64,000 nt of DNA from Paraspadella gotoi (Eukaryota; Chaetognatha), in contig CM119270.1 of the NCBI GenBank assembly GCA_051294375.1, positions 3,528,554 through 3,592,553 on the forward strand, read 5' to 3'. Shown in pieces: positions 12,698 through 19,639 of the stretch. Made by a program: the position numbers and the translations under genes. The notes beneath the pieces are model-generated. The model was not told where the DNA came from and made no database searches. It saw only the letters and a list, made by a program, of their open reading frames with translations. The first letter of the stretch is position 1; every line of letters begins with the position of its first letter.

Positions 12698-12837
12698 AAT
12701 TGACCCAAAATATTTGACTTCATCGAAGTTTACTTATAACTCTTTCGTCTTAAACATTAGCATTGGTTTTTTTTTTAATTGTTATGATTATTTTAAAAAA
12801 AAGCTCAATACTCAACGTTTTCTGCCAGATCTGCCAT
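1525..12837 (-). CDS. Guanine nucleotide-binding protein beta subunit (G-beta, WD40), exons 1-11 with exons 1-7 present twice
   Basis: This gene encodes a heterotrimeric G-protein beta subunit, a seven-bladed WD40 propeller that pairs with G-gamma at the inner face of the plasma membrane. The exon order on the minus strand matches the family: an N-terminal helix (EAEQL near the start, as in G-beta), then [93 protein letters not shown] and finally GHESRVNCLQVS with GSW. [9 protein letters not shown].VWD and LFDLRADQ are G-beta hallmarks and favour the G-beta 1-4 class over G-beta 5 (LYDLRADR). The blades diverge from typical animal G-beta. Most exons contain 1-base indels that break the frame, and both copies of exons 1-7 have them at different places, so I infer sequencing error rather than a pseudogene. 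A true pseudogene or a fast-evolving paralogue remains possible. The span covers both copies: A-set exons at 2950-8008 and B-set exons at 8905-12837. Confidence 0.9.
1885..2004. repeat. (TTTA)n microsatellite
   Basis: Near-perfect ATTT/TTTA repeats over about 120 bases, in the G-beta intron between exons 10 and 11. Confidence 0.95.
2040..2195 (-). CDS. G-beta exon 10
   Basis: The minus-strand acceptor CTCTCCCCAG (from 2196) opens a GC-rich exon. It contains a frame reading [12 protein letters not shown], matching the G-beta blade FSKSGRLLLAGYDD. Indels interrupt it and the lower boundary near 2040 is uncertain. A GHDNR-like string at 2036-2055 lies in another frame and may be fortuitous. Confidence 0.65.
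2490..2616 (-). CDS. G-beta exon 9 (FDLRADQ blade)
   Basis: A strong minus-strand acceptor (TTTTCTTGACAG) is followed by FASSGF, a GS-DG turn, and SLFDLRADQ at about 2510-2535. FDLRADQ is diagnostic for G-beta. The pieces lie in different frames because of indels. The donor was not identified with confidence. Confidence 0.85.
2722..2796 (-). CDS. G-beta exon 8
   Basis: Minus-strand acceptor ACGATCAG precedes [11 protein letters not shown], then after one indel ETFGGDV and NSVA, and the donor GTAAGCG. It corresponds to G-beta KLWDVREGMCRQTF.GHESDINAI, the end of one blade and the start of the next. Confidence 0.85.
2950..3028 (-). CDS. G-beta exon 7, copy A
   Basis: Acceptor ATATCCAG precedes [22 protein letters not shown], matching G-beta GHTGDVMSLSLAPD..TFVSGA. 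After one indel the next residues read CDKYCK, as in G-beta CDASAKLWD. The lower boundary is uncertain. Copy B of this exon is cut by the 25-N gap. Confidence 0.85.
3255..3465 (-). CDS. G-beta exon 6, copy A
   Basis: The acceptor TCTCTCCAG follows a (GA/TC) tract. The exon starts GHT, then in shifting frames YLS, CHFL and GDK, matching G-beta [23 protein letters not shown]. At least three indels lie within about 80 bases compared with copy B and the family. The lower boundary is approximate. Confidence 0.75.
3465..3590. repeat. GA-rich low-complexity tract (intron 5, copy A)
   Basis: Imperfect GAGA/GGGA purine tract just upstream of exon 6 on the minus strand, so its complement is the pyrimidine tract of the acceptor. 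The equivalent tract in copy B is 9351-9445. Confidence 0.8.
4249..4417 (-). CDS. G-beta exon 5, copy A
   Basis: Acceptor TTGTTTTTAAG precedes V-K-T-Q-I-PL, equivalent to VHAIPLRSSWVMT in G-beta. Then SWV/GSMCCAFAS and, after indels, LDNCCSL (G-beta GGLDNICS). The exon ends at the donor GCAG|GTGAAAG. Three or more frame shifts relative to the family are visible, and copy B has a different set. Confidence 0.8.
4868..4940 (-). CDS. G-beta exon 4, copy A
   Basis: Acceptor TTTCCAG to donor AACAAG|GTGAGTTT. The sequence corresponds to copy B exon 10575-10641 but carries extra bases, so the reading [19 protein letters not shown] seen in copy B is broken here (VSACSST.., then LLVWTPMTRE). Confidence 0.85.
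5284..5308. other. 25-N assembly gap
   Basis: Exactly 25 N inside a (GA)n tract in copy A. The equivalent place in copy B (about 10885-10960) is an uninterrupted GA tract. Confidence 1.
5660..5975. repeat. CAA/CGA-rich low-complexity tract, copy A
   Basis: Long run of AACAAC, ACGACGACA and ATCAATAAC words in G-beta intron 3. It repeats nearly base for base at 11310-11600 in copy B, with scattered 1-base indels. Confidence 0.9.
5990..6095 (-). CDS. G-beta exon 3, copy A (first WD40 repeat)
   Basis: Acceptor CACCCAG opens with GT completing the codon split from exon 2. It then reads RGRWAALPTKKYKCQKTLRG and continues [14 protein letters not shown] to the donor GGAAG|GTGAGAG. G-beta has [16 protein letters not shown] at this place. 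This copy reads through without a break, one of the few exons in the region that does. Confidence 0.92.
6461..6851 (-). repeat. Three extra partial copies of the 3' end of G-beta exon 2, copy A
   Basis: Between (TC)n blocks, the 3' end of exon 2 plus its donor recurs at about 6461-6490, 6650-6690 and 6811-6851. The minus-strand motif is GGTCAGAGATGTCGACGGAC, then CTCAAGGCTTATGTTGATG and, in the better-preserved units, the GTAAG donor. The fourth, complete unit is the real exon at 6973-7093. The same arrangement is present in copy B (12062-12364). Confidence 0.85.
6973..7093 (-). CDS. G-beta exon 2, copy A (N-terminal helix)
   Basis: Copy A of the exon encoding the N-terminal coiled coil, which in G-beta pairs with G-gamma. 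Indels break the frame here; copy B (12484-12598) reads cleanly. The donor GAGG|GTAAGATAG leaves one base, matching the phase of exon 3. Confidence 0.85.
7100..7870. other. Copy-A-only segment in G-beta intron 1
   Basis: Starts as GA-rich sequence and continues with about 700 bases of complex sequence up to the TTCATGCGAAGT/TCTTTCGTCTTAAAC block shared by both copies. Copy B has only a pure (GA)n tract plus about 30 bases here (12600-12740). I see no recognisable coding sequence in it. Confidence 0.7.
7983..8008 (-). CDS. G-beta exon 1 coding part, copy A
   Basis: Minus-strand ATG at 8006-8008 opens MADLAEN, followed by GTTGAGTATTG, which supplies weak donor choices. In G-beta the family start is a short MSEL/MADL-type leader directly before EAEQL, and exon 2 here begins EAEQL. 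Identical in copy B (12812-12837). Confidence 0.6.
8007..8044. repeat. (CGT)n microsatellite, copy A
   Basis: Uninterrupted CGT/ACG triplets directly upstream of the proposed G-beta start codon, so in the 5' untranslated leader. Same tract in copy B at 12836-12872. Confidence 0.95.
8155..8879. repeat. (GGAAA)n polypurine satellite, copy A
   Basis: About 725 bases of almost pure purine built from GGAAA and AGAAGGAAA words, ending at a 25-N gap. Long open frames on both strands here are by-products of the repeat. Confidence 0.95.
8880..8904. other. 25-N assembly gap at the junction of the two G-beta copies
   Basis: Exactly 25 N. To its left is the upstream end of copy A. To its right copy B begins inside exon 7. 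Confidence 1.
8905..8964 (-). CDS. G-beta exon 7, copy B (truncated by gap)
   Basis: Acceptor GATTCCAG, then a run reading [17 protein letters not shown], cut by the N gap. The same exon in copy A reads [18 protein letters not shown], so this copy has lost bases. Confidence 0.85.
   Translation of the reverse strand, partial: HEPRNDDRVVNRRRTIYGL
9180..9350 (-). CDS. G-beta exon 6, copy B
   Basis: Acceptor CTCTCCAG precedes GHQDSYLS and then, after an indel, CHF and later a TG/GSGD-like turn. It matches the start of G-beta [12 protein letters not shown]. Several bases are missing relative to copy A. Confidence 0.75.
10008..10158 (-). CDS. G-beta exon 5, copy B
   Basis: Acceptor TTTTTAAG, then sequence equivalent to V-KT-IPL..SWVMC and LDNCCS of copy A, with different missing bases. 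It is shorter than copy A (151 versus 169 bases), consistent with deletion-type errors. Confidence 0.8.
10575..10641 (-). CDS. G-beta exon 4, copy B
   Basis: Acceptor TTTTCAG to donor AACAAG|GTGAGTT. Reads [18 protein letters not shown] and then TGNK without a break. G-beta has [21 protein letters not shown]. This is the clearest family match in the region. Confidence 0.93.
10885..10962. repeat. (GA)n microsatellite, intron 4 copy B
   Basis: Nearly perfect GA repeat. In copy A the same place contains the 25-N gap at 5284-5308. Confidence 0.95.
11310..11600. repeat. CAA/CGA-rich low-complexity tract, copy B
   Basis: Counterpart of 5660-5975, in G-beta intron 3. Confidence 0.9.
11616..11716 (-). 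CDS. G-beta exon 3, copy B
   Basis: Same exon as 5990-6095 but about five bases shorter, which breaks the RTLRGHLAK reading. Acceptor and donor are recognisable. Confidence 0.88.
12062..12364 (-). repeat. Three extra partial copies of the 3' end of G-beta exon 2, copy B
   Basis: The exon-2 tail motif, several units with a GTAAG donor, recurs at about 12062-12092, 12210-12253 and 12328-12364 between (TC)n blocks, as in copy A. Confidence 0.85.
12484..12598 (-). CDS. G-beta exon 2, copy B (N-terminal helix)
   Basis: A clean 115-nt exon: acceptor CTCTCTCCAG, then EAEQLDEEEVKVKKLKTK, IEEERKKVRDVDGLKAYVDE, and one base before donor GTAAGATAG. The Glu/Lys-rich heptad character fits the G-beta N-terminal helix that coils with G-gamma. 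The phase (1) joins exactly to exon 3. Confidence 0.85.
12600..12693. repeat. (GA)n microsatellite
   Basis: About 94 bases of GA repeat with two interruptions, immediately upstream of exon 2 on the minus strand. It serves as part of its pyrimidine tract. Confidence 0.95.
12812..12837 (-). CDS. G-beta exon 1 coding part, copy B
   Basis: Same as copy A: ATG at 12835-12837 opening MADLAEN. The upstream (CGT)n leader and the polypurine tract are also shared. Confidence 0.6.
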
Positions 12838-12843
12838 CGTCGC

Positions 12844-12872
<29 letters not shown>
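12836..12872. repeat. (CGT)n microsatellite, copy B
   Basis: Counterpart of 8007-8044. Confidence 0.95.
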
Positions 12873-12874
<2 letters not shown>

Positions 12875-12979
12875 TCTTGGAAATGTCGATGCCTCTCGTT
12901 TCAGAGAAAAGCTGCCATGTTTTCGTCTTCACGGAAAAACCTTTAAGAGAGGATGAAATTGCGAAGTTGAAGAGGAGAA

Positions 12980-13740
12980 CGTGGAGAGAAGGAAAGGGAG
13001 GAAAGGAAAGGGGAGGAAAGGAAAGGAGGAAAGAAAAGGGAGGAAAGGAAAGAGAAGAGAAGAAAGAAGGAAGAAGAAAGGAAGAAGAAGAAAGAAGGAA
13101 AAGAAGAAAGGAAGAGAGGAAAGAAAAGAGAAAGGAAAAAGAAGGAAAGAGAAGGAAAGGAAAGGGAGGGAGGAGGAAGAAGGAAAGGAAGAAAGAAAAG
13201 GAAGAGAGGAAAGAGAAGGAAATGAAAAGAAAGGAAAGGAAAGGAAAAAAGAAAGAAAGTAAGGAAGGAAAAGAAGAAAAGGAAAGGAATAAGAAGGAAA
13301 GGAAAGAAAGAAAGGGAAAAAAAGAAAGGAAGGAAAGGAAAGGAAGGAAAGAGAAGGAAAGGAACGGAAAGGAAAGAAAAGAAAGGAAAAGGAAAAGAAA
13401 GGAAAGAAGAAAGGAAAGGAAGGAAAAAAAAAACGAAAGGAAAGGAAAGGAAAAAGGATAGAAAGGAAGGAAAGGAAGAGAAGGAACGGAAAGTACAGAA
13501 AGGAAAAGAAAGGAAAGTCAAGGAAAGAGAAGGAAAGGAAAGGAAAAGAAAGGAAAAGAAAAGGAAGGAAAAGAAGAAGAAGGAAAGGAAAGGAAAGAGA
13601 AGGAACGGAAAGGAAAAAAAAAGGAATGGAAAGGAAAAAGAAAGGAAGGAAAGGAAAGGAAAGAAAGAAAGGAAAGGAAAGGAAGGAAAGAGAAGGAAAG
13701 GAAGGAAGGAAAGGAAAAGAAAGAAAGAAAAGAGAAGAAA
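12980..13740. repeat. (GGAAA)n polypurine satellite, copy B
   Basis: About 760 bases of purine repeat corresponding to 8155-8879, but with a more disordered GAAAG/GGAAG pattern. It runs out into unique AT-rich sequence at about 13740. Confidence 0.95.
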
Positions 13741-14855
13741 AATGGGGAAAAAATAAGGTGATGTGAGAGAGACGCATGAAATAAAAAGAAAAAAAGCAAA
13801 ACGGAAAAAGATTATAAGAGACAAGAAAAAAATAATAAAGAGAAAAAATAAAGTAATAATAACCAAAAATAAAAAGCGGAATAAGGTGTATTCATAAAAA
13901 TATGTGGGGGAATTTAAAAATTGAAAAGATAAAAAAAACAAAATAACAAAAACAAAGACCACGGATGAGAAGAATTTTAAAAAAAGTAAGGAAGTGAGGA
14001 AAAGAGAAAAGTAGGAAGCAAGAAAAGAAGAGATAAAGGAAGAGATTAGGAAGAGATTAGAAGAGATTAAGGAAGAGATTAAGGAAGAGATTAAGGAAGG
14101 TTATTATTGAGCCGAACTCAATAATGCGGAAAAATTTATTTGCTGAAATGCGTTTGTTTATTTATTTTTTTTTGGGGGGGGAAATATAAAAACGTCGATT
14201 TTTCACTTTTTGAATTTTTTTTTTAAATCCCGAAGAGACGAAGAGGAAGTTAAATTTTGGTCGGTCGTTCTTTTTTTACCATAGCAATGACTTTAATTTT
14301 GAATGCAAGGTTTAAAGAAATAAACCAATCTCGATATTTTATATAGATTATTTAATAAAACCTGAGTAATTAGGAATTAATTCTTCGAAAGAAAAATTTT
14401 CGGAAAAAAATCGAGAAAAAGAAATCCTGAAAAAAATCTGAAATTAAAAAAAAGGTAAAGAAGATTCTGTAATTTTTTTTTGTTTACTCGATTGCGAAAA
14501 ATTTACTCCGTTTTATGCTGATGTAGTTATTTGATTGGTAAACTTTTTTTGCGTTTTATTGGTTGGCATCCCGCAATTGGTGAAGCAGCGAAAAAAATAA
14601 CAAAAAAATAGTTTCTTACTTTCAATACAATAACCAGGAAAACCATAGTTTAACTAAGTTATAAAATAGAATGACTGACCAACAATAATAAGTATATAAT
14701 AATAATACAATATAATTATATATAATATAATAATAAGTTCTCAAACGAAATGCCAGAATGCTGCGCCTCACAGTATTGACAGAATTATCTCACTGTTTCG
14801 CTCTTGACTCTGTTTTCTGCTCTCACCTCTATTAGTGAGAAAAAACTCTTACAAA
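13741..14855. other. AT-rich intergenic stretch
   Basis: A-rich, then AT-rich sequence with a short array of AAGGAAGAGATTA units at 14033-14100. No exon is recognisable. Confidence 0.5.
14033..14100. repeat. Short tandem repeat of GGAAGAGATTAA
   Basis: Five to six imperfect 10-12-base units. Confidence 0.85.
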
Positions 14856-14894
<39 letters not shown>

Positions 14895-14908
14895 CACGAC
14901 GACGACCA
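14856..14908. repeat. (ACG)n microsatellite
   Basis: GAC/ACG triplets with one CCA interruption at the end. Confidence 0.95.
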
Positions 14909-15119
14909 CCAAGGGAAAACCGCGCAAAGAGCGAATCTATTCCGAAATCTTCTTGAGCTAAAAATAGCCTCCACCCCATGCACCATAATGTTGCGCACAA
15001 TGCGCAGTTTCTTCTCCCCTCACTCTCTTTTTTTTTCAATTCGCTCATTGGTTTTTGTTAGACTTAGATTAATTATAAATATGTTTTTTATAGTTTAAGT
15101 TAGTGCAGAATGAAGAAAC

Positions 15120-15490
15120 TGATAAACTGATAAAGATGAAAGGAAGAGAGAAAAAAAAACGAATATAAAGTCAGAAAAAAAATCAAATGAGCGTCGATTC
15201 GTCTTTGTGAAGTGAAAGATGAAACGTGAGAGTATTTTCACAGGAGACGTGAAAGTTAAAGAAAAGAAAGAAAGAAGGAAAGAAACAGAGACAGATAGAG
15301 AGAAAAAACGAAAGAGAAAAAAAAAGAGGGAAGGAAAATAAGGAAAGAAAGAAAGAAAGAAAACCGGAAACAGGAAACAAAAAAATAAATAACAAAACAG
15401 AAAAAAAGAAAAGGAAAGAGCGGAAAAAAAAAGGAAGCAAGAAAGGAAATAGATAAAGAAAAAAAAAAGATAAAAAAAGGAAAGCGAGAA
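15120..15490. repeat. A/G-rich low-complexity tract
   Basis: Purine-rich GAAA/AAAG sequence. Apparent open frames on the minus strand are Phe/Leu/Ser-rich products of it. Confidence 0.7.
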
Positions 15491-15628
15491 TGAATGGTGA
15501 AAGCCTTTTATGCAGTTCAACTTTTCGAAACGAGGTCGTCATTTTCTTCTTGTTTTTTTTTCTTCTTTTTTTCTTTCTTTTTTTTCTGACTTCGTCCTCC
15601 TTCAGGTTTTTCTAGTCAGAAAACGATT

Positions 15629-15769
<141 letters not shown>

Positions 15770-16012
15770 CAAACTTCCCTCGAAATGTATATCGAATTTA
15801 AAATTTCCATTCGGTCGACGATTTTTATGGAGAAAAAAAATATATAAGGAAAACAAACTCGATATATGGAAGTTTAGTTTCATTTTTTAGAAAAAAAAAT
15901 AAGAAAAGAAAGAAGCATAATATGAAGGAAAGAAAGTGAGAGAAGAATGTCAGAGGAAGAAAAGAGGAAGAAAAAGAAGAGAAATTTAATGATTCCATTT
16001 CGGTGTCGAATT

Positions 16013-16144
16013 TTATGAAATTGGTACAACCAATATAAAAATTATCCATTCATTTAATAAATAAGCTATCTTGCCCCTGACTTGGGACAGGCTTTGGTGG
16101 TTAAAGGCCTCCATCACTCTTACAAGATAATGACATAGCAGGTC
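16013..16144 (+). repeat. Dispersed repeat family B, copy 1
   Basis: Starts at TTATGAAATTGGTACAACCA, contains the palindrome ATTGGTACAACCAAT, then ATCTTGCCCCTGACTT and GGACAGGCTTTGG, and ends GACATAGCAGGTC. Copy 2 is at 34930-35045 and a diverged copy 3 at 52217-52286. Copy 1 has an extra 16-base block (GGTTAAAGGCCTCCAT) absent from copy 2. Confidence 0.9.
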
Positions 16145-16241
16145 CCTGCAAGCTTTCAATCAAGACTCTCTCACAGTCACAGTCACAGTCACATATTTTT
16201 ATTATTTTTTATAAGATGACAATAAATTTAAGGAAAAAAAT

Positions 16242-16471
16242 ACAATTAGGGTTAGGGGGTAGAGTTGGAGGGATTAGGGATTAGGGTTAGGGATTAGGGT
16301 TAAGGATTAGGGATTAGAGTTAGAGATTATGATTTGGGTTAGGGATTAGGGATTAGGGGTAAAGGATCAGTTTAGGGTAAAGTCCTATGTTTTGGAGTGA
16401 GGGTTAAAATTAAGTTAAAATTAAGTTCTAAGATTATGAATAGAAATGGAGCGCTCTCGGAAAACAGTGCC
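16242..16471 (+). repeat. Dispersed repeat family T, copy 1 (degenerate TTAGGG-like tract plus terminal motif)
   Basis: A degenerate GATTAGGGTTAGGG tract decays over about 150 bases and ends in AGAAATGGAGCGCTCTCGG followed by AAAACAGTGCC. Copies 2-5 are at 24971-25099, 27491-27627, 30218-30449 and, on the minus strand, 57683-57917. Confidence 0.85.
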
Positions 16472-16679
16472 GAAGAGTCTAGTGTATTTAACGGATTTAA
16501 AGTCTAAAAAATATTTTACATTTGGAATAAATCGATATTTTATGAATTCAAAAGAAAAAAAATTCTAAAGTAAATTGTGAGATTTCGGTCGCTTTGACCC
16601 ATGAGATTCAAAATATTTTTTTGTTTTTTTTACAAAATAAAAAAAGATTTAAACAAGTTTGAGCAAACAATGTCGGATC

Positions 16680-16800
16680 TGCCATACGTCAATTAATTAA
16701 TTAATTGATTAATTAATAATTAATATTGATAATTATTAATTAATAGATATTAATAATTATGATTAATTAGATTAATAATTGATATTATAATTTACTATTC
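16680..16800. repeat. TTAATTAA-rich tract
   Basis: Runs of ATTAATTAATTGATTAATTA, self-complementary in many registers. Confidence 0.85.
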
Positions 16801-17109
16801 AGCTTGTCATCATCGATGTCCTTAAATTGAGTCAGGACAGTTATTAAATGTTTTGTTTTACATTTTATCAAAACAACAAATATTCCTCTATTATCGAGCC
16901 AGGCGGCAAAAGCCCGTCCTGTCTCAGATTTTTTTCTGTTTAGCTTTCGGTCTCGCTTTTTGCAATCATGGCTTCTGAAAGTGTGATATCATAGGGATTG
17001 AATTTCATATATGCTTCTAATCATCAAGATCTTTTAAAATTCTCATGTTTCATATCAATATGGTATTTGGTTTATGTTTTATTTACAAAACAAAAGTGTT
17101 TAATTATTA

Positions 17110-17202
17110 TGTCGCTCTCTCTCTCTCTCTCTCTTTTCTCCGTCACTGCTTCTTCTAGAAACGAGTTCCGGTCTTGCAGCGTCTTCCAGCTTTCTTTCTC
17201 TG

Positions 17203-17250
<48 letters not shown>
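17110..17250. repeat. (TC)n tracts
   Basis: Two TC-repeat blocks separated by complex sequence. Similar smaller blocks follow at 17405-17420, 17465-17515, 17680-17755 and 18135-18215. Confidence 0.9.
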
Positions 17251-17253
<3 letters not shown>

Positions 17254-17284
17254 CAAAAAATTTTTAAGTATAATGTGGGTTCAC

Positions 17285-17375
17285 TAATGTAAAAAACGAT
17301 GCCGCGACAGGGCGCGAACCCGGGTCCTTTGGAGTAGAATAGCTCACGCTACGTGCGGCGCCATAAGTACTGCTG
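17285..17375 (-). mobile_element. Possible tRNA-derived SINE fragment
   Basis: On the minus strand GGCGCCGCACGTAGCGTGAG is followed by CCAAAGGACCCGGGTTCGCG and CCC. GGTTCGCGCCC resembles a pol III B box (GGTTCRANNCC), and the spacing to the GTAGCGTGAG block is about that of an A box. It cannot fold as a complete tRNA. Confidence 0.4.
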
Positions 17376-18300
17376 ATTCTTTAACGAGTAGGGCTGTAGA
17401 GCTTCTCTCTCTCTCTCTCTTTTAAATTATTATATCGCTCTTTCTCTTTTTCTCTGCAGCGGCTGTCTCTCTCCTCTTTTTCTCTCTCTCTCTCTGTCTC
17501 TCTGTCTCTCTGTGTGTGTCTGTCCTATCTGTCCGATCTTTTTGCGTGTCGTTTGTTTTTTGAAAATTCTGTTAATTTTTTTCCTTCTAAAAACTCTTTT
17601 ATTATTGCCATTTATTCCGCCTTTTTTTCAATACAAAATCCATATTTTCATCCGAGATTTCGTGGATTTATTCTCTTTCTTTCTTCTCTCGCTCTCTCTC
17701 TCTCTTCTCTTTCTCTCTCTTCTTCTCTCTCTCTCTTTCTCTCTCTCTCTCTTCTTTCACTCATACACGCATTTGTTTGTTTTATTGACTATCATCGCAT
17801 CAATGAATGACATAATCGCATCAATGAATGACAATCATTTCGCAATCAAATGAATGACTATGCATCACAGCAGGTGAATGACTATCATCGCATCAATTAA
17901 TTGACTTATCATCGAATCAAATAATCAATTTCCTTTACATCAATAAAGTACTAATTACATCAAAATCATTAGTTTTACCTCAATCATTACTATAGTACAC
18001 TCAAACAATGTCGTGTATCGCATGAATTCATTCGTATCTTTTTTCCGGTTTTTTATAATTGATTCGTAGTGATAGTGGGTATGGCTCTGCATCTTGAGTC
18101 TTTAAGATTTTTTATTTTTATGTCTCCTTCTCATCGCTCTCTCTCTCTCACTCTCTCTCTTTCTCTCTCAGCTCTCTCTCTCTCTTCCTCTCTCTTTCTG
18201 ACTTCTCTCTCTCTCTCTACTTTTTATGCAATAGCGACGATGCCTTATGCTTTTAAGATTTTTTTTTAACTTGCATCATTTTTTTCAACTTTCATAATTA
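17376..18300. other. Non-genic stretch with TC tracts and ATCGCATCAATGAATGAC words
   Basis: Apart from TC tracts, 17780-17900 holds four to five imperfect copies of a unit like AATGACTATCATCGCATCAA. No exon recognised. Confidence 0.6.
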
Positions 18301-19260
18301 ATTTTCAACTTGCATTGCGTCAAAACTTTATATCTAGCTTATTCACTCCACTTTCTACCGGCTCACAAAATTTCATCTCAATCTATCATGGGTTAAAATA
18401 AATAAAAAGATTCAAGTAATGTGACTCATATTTTTTTCATTTAAACTCATTTCCACTGGTACGTTTCCACTGAAACTTTATATCAAGGCTTCGTCATACG
18501 TTTTCCTACCCACACACAAAATTTCAACTCAATCTATCCATCCAATTATATTAATTGGAGTAATTTATTGGTTAAAGATAAGTAAAAAGATTTTAGTAAA
18601 TTCGACATTATGTTTTTTCCATTTAAACTAATTTCCACTCACACGATTCCATCGAAAATTTTATATTCCAGACTTTATTCACACACTTTCCTACCCACAC
18701 ACAAAAATTTAATTTCCAATCCAACCAGCCAATCACGAGTTAATTGGAGCTTTTTGCTAAGAGGGACGTGGATGGACGGATTGAATTGACTAATTAATTA
18801 ATATTGATTAATTTTATTTACTAATTGATTAATTAACTGATTAATTATTTTGATTTATTAATACATCCTGCAGATACATTTAATATTCAAAAGGAAAAAG
18901 AAAGCATAATCAATTAGTAAAACAGGTTATTTTGTTTTTTTCCATTTAAACTCATTTCCACTCAAATATTTCCATCGAAACTTGATTTCCTGTTCAATCA
19001 CACACTTTCCTACCCACATACACAAAATTCAGAGTCAATCAGCCTCCACTCAATCGAGCAATTGGTGTTCAAATAGTGAATATATTTTTTTTGTTTTTTT
19101 CCAATTTAAACTAATTCCACTCGGACGATTCCATCGAAACTATATCCAGCTCAATCACACACTTACCTGATCCACACACCAAAATTTCATTTAAATCCAT
19201 CCATCCAATCACGAGTAATTGGTGTTTTTTTGCTAAGGTGGGACGGAACGGACGGTCGCC
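18300..19260 (+). repeat. Diverged tandem array, about five units
   Basis: Units share CATTTAAACTCATTTCCACT, CCATCGAAACTTTATATC, CACACACTTTCCTACCCACA and CACAAAATTTCAACTCAATC, then ATCCATCCAATCACGAGTTA. The CACAAAATTT landmark recurs near 18365, 18517, 18700, 19020 and 19180, so unit spacing is about 150-180 with one longer gap (18720-18940). The last unit runs into (GGAC)n. Confidence 0.85.
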
Positions 19261-19318
19261 GGACGGACGGACGGACGGACGGATCGGACGGACGGAGAGA
19301 CGGAGAACGGACAGGCCG
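19240..19318. repeat. (GGAC)n microsatellite
   Basis: GGACGGACGG repeats at the end of the tandem array, a position typical of the 3' tails of some invertebrate dispersed repeats. Confidence 0.9.
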
Positions 19319-19496
19319 GACTCATCATTTTTTTGTGCATAATTTATCATAATTCGATGTTCTGACATGATATAAGTGTGTGCCCGACAATATTGAGGGG
19401 GCGGACCGACGGACCGAAAAAGTGAGTTATAAAAAGTGAGTTATAGAGTCGAGATCTGCTGATAAGCAGATCCGACTAAAAAAGAAGACACACAGC

Positions 19497-19499
19497 AGT

Positions 19500-19531
<32 letters not shown>

Positions 19532-19563
19532 GAGACGAGAGAAGAGAGAGGGAGAGAGAAAGA

Positions 19564-19607
<44 letters not shown>

Positions 19608-19632
19608 GAGAGAGAGAGAGAGAGAGAGAGAC
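19497..19632. repeat. (GA)n tract
   Basis: Imperfect GA repeat with GG and AA interruptions. Confidence 0.95.
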
Positions 19633-19639
19633 AGCGATA

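Noticed and set aside
2950-13740. Genuine tandem gene duplication of G-beta
   Set aside because: The copies differ mainly by indels, share even low-complexity details, and are joined exactly at a 25-N gap, so an assembly artefact explains them better. Not formally excluded.
16242-16471. True telomere or chromosome end from the TTAGGG-like tract
   Set aside because: The tract is short and degenerate, lies far from any sequence end, and recurs at four other places with a conserved non-telomeric motif.
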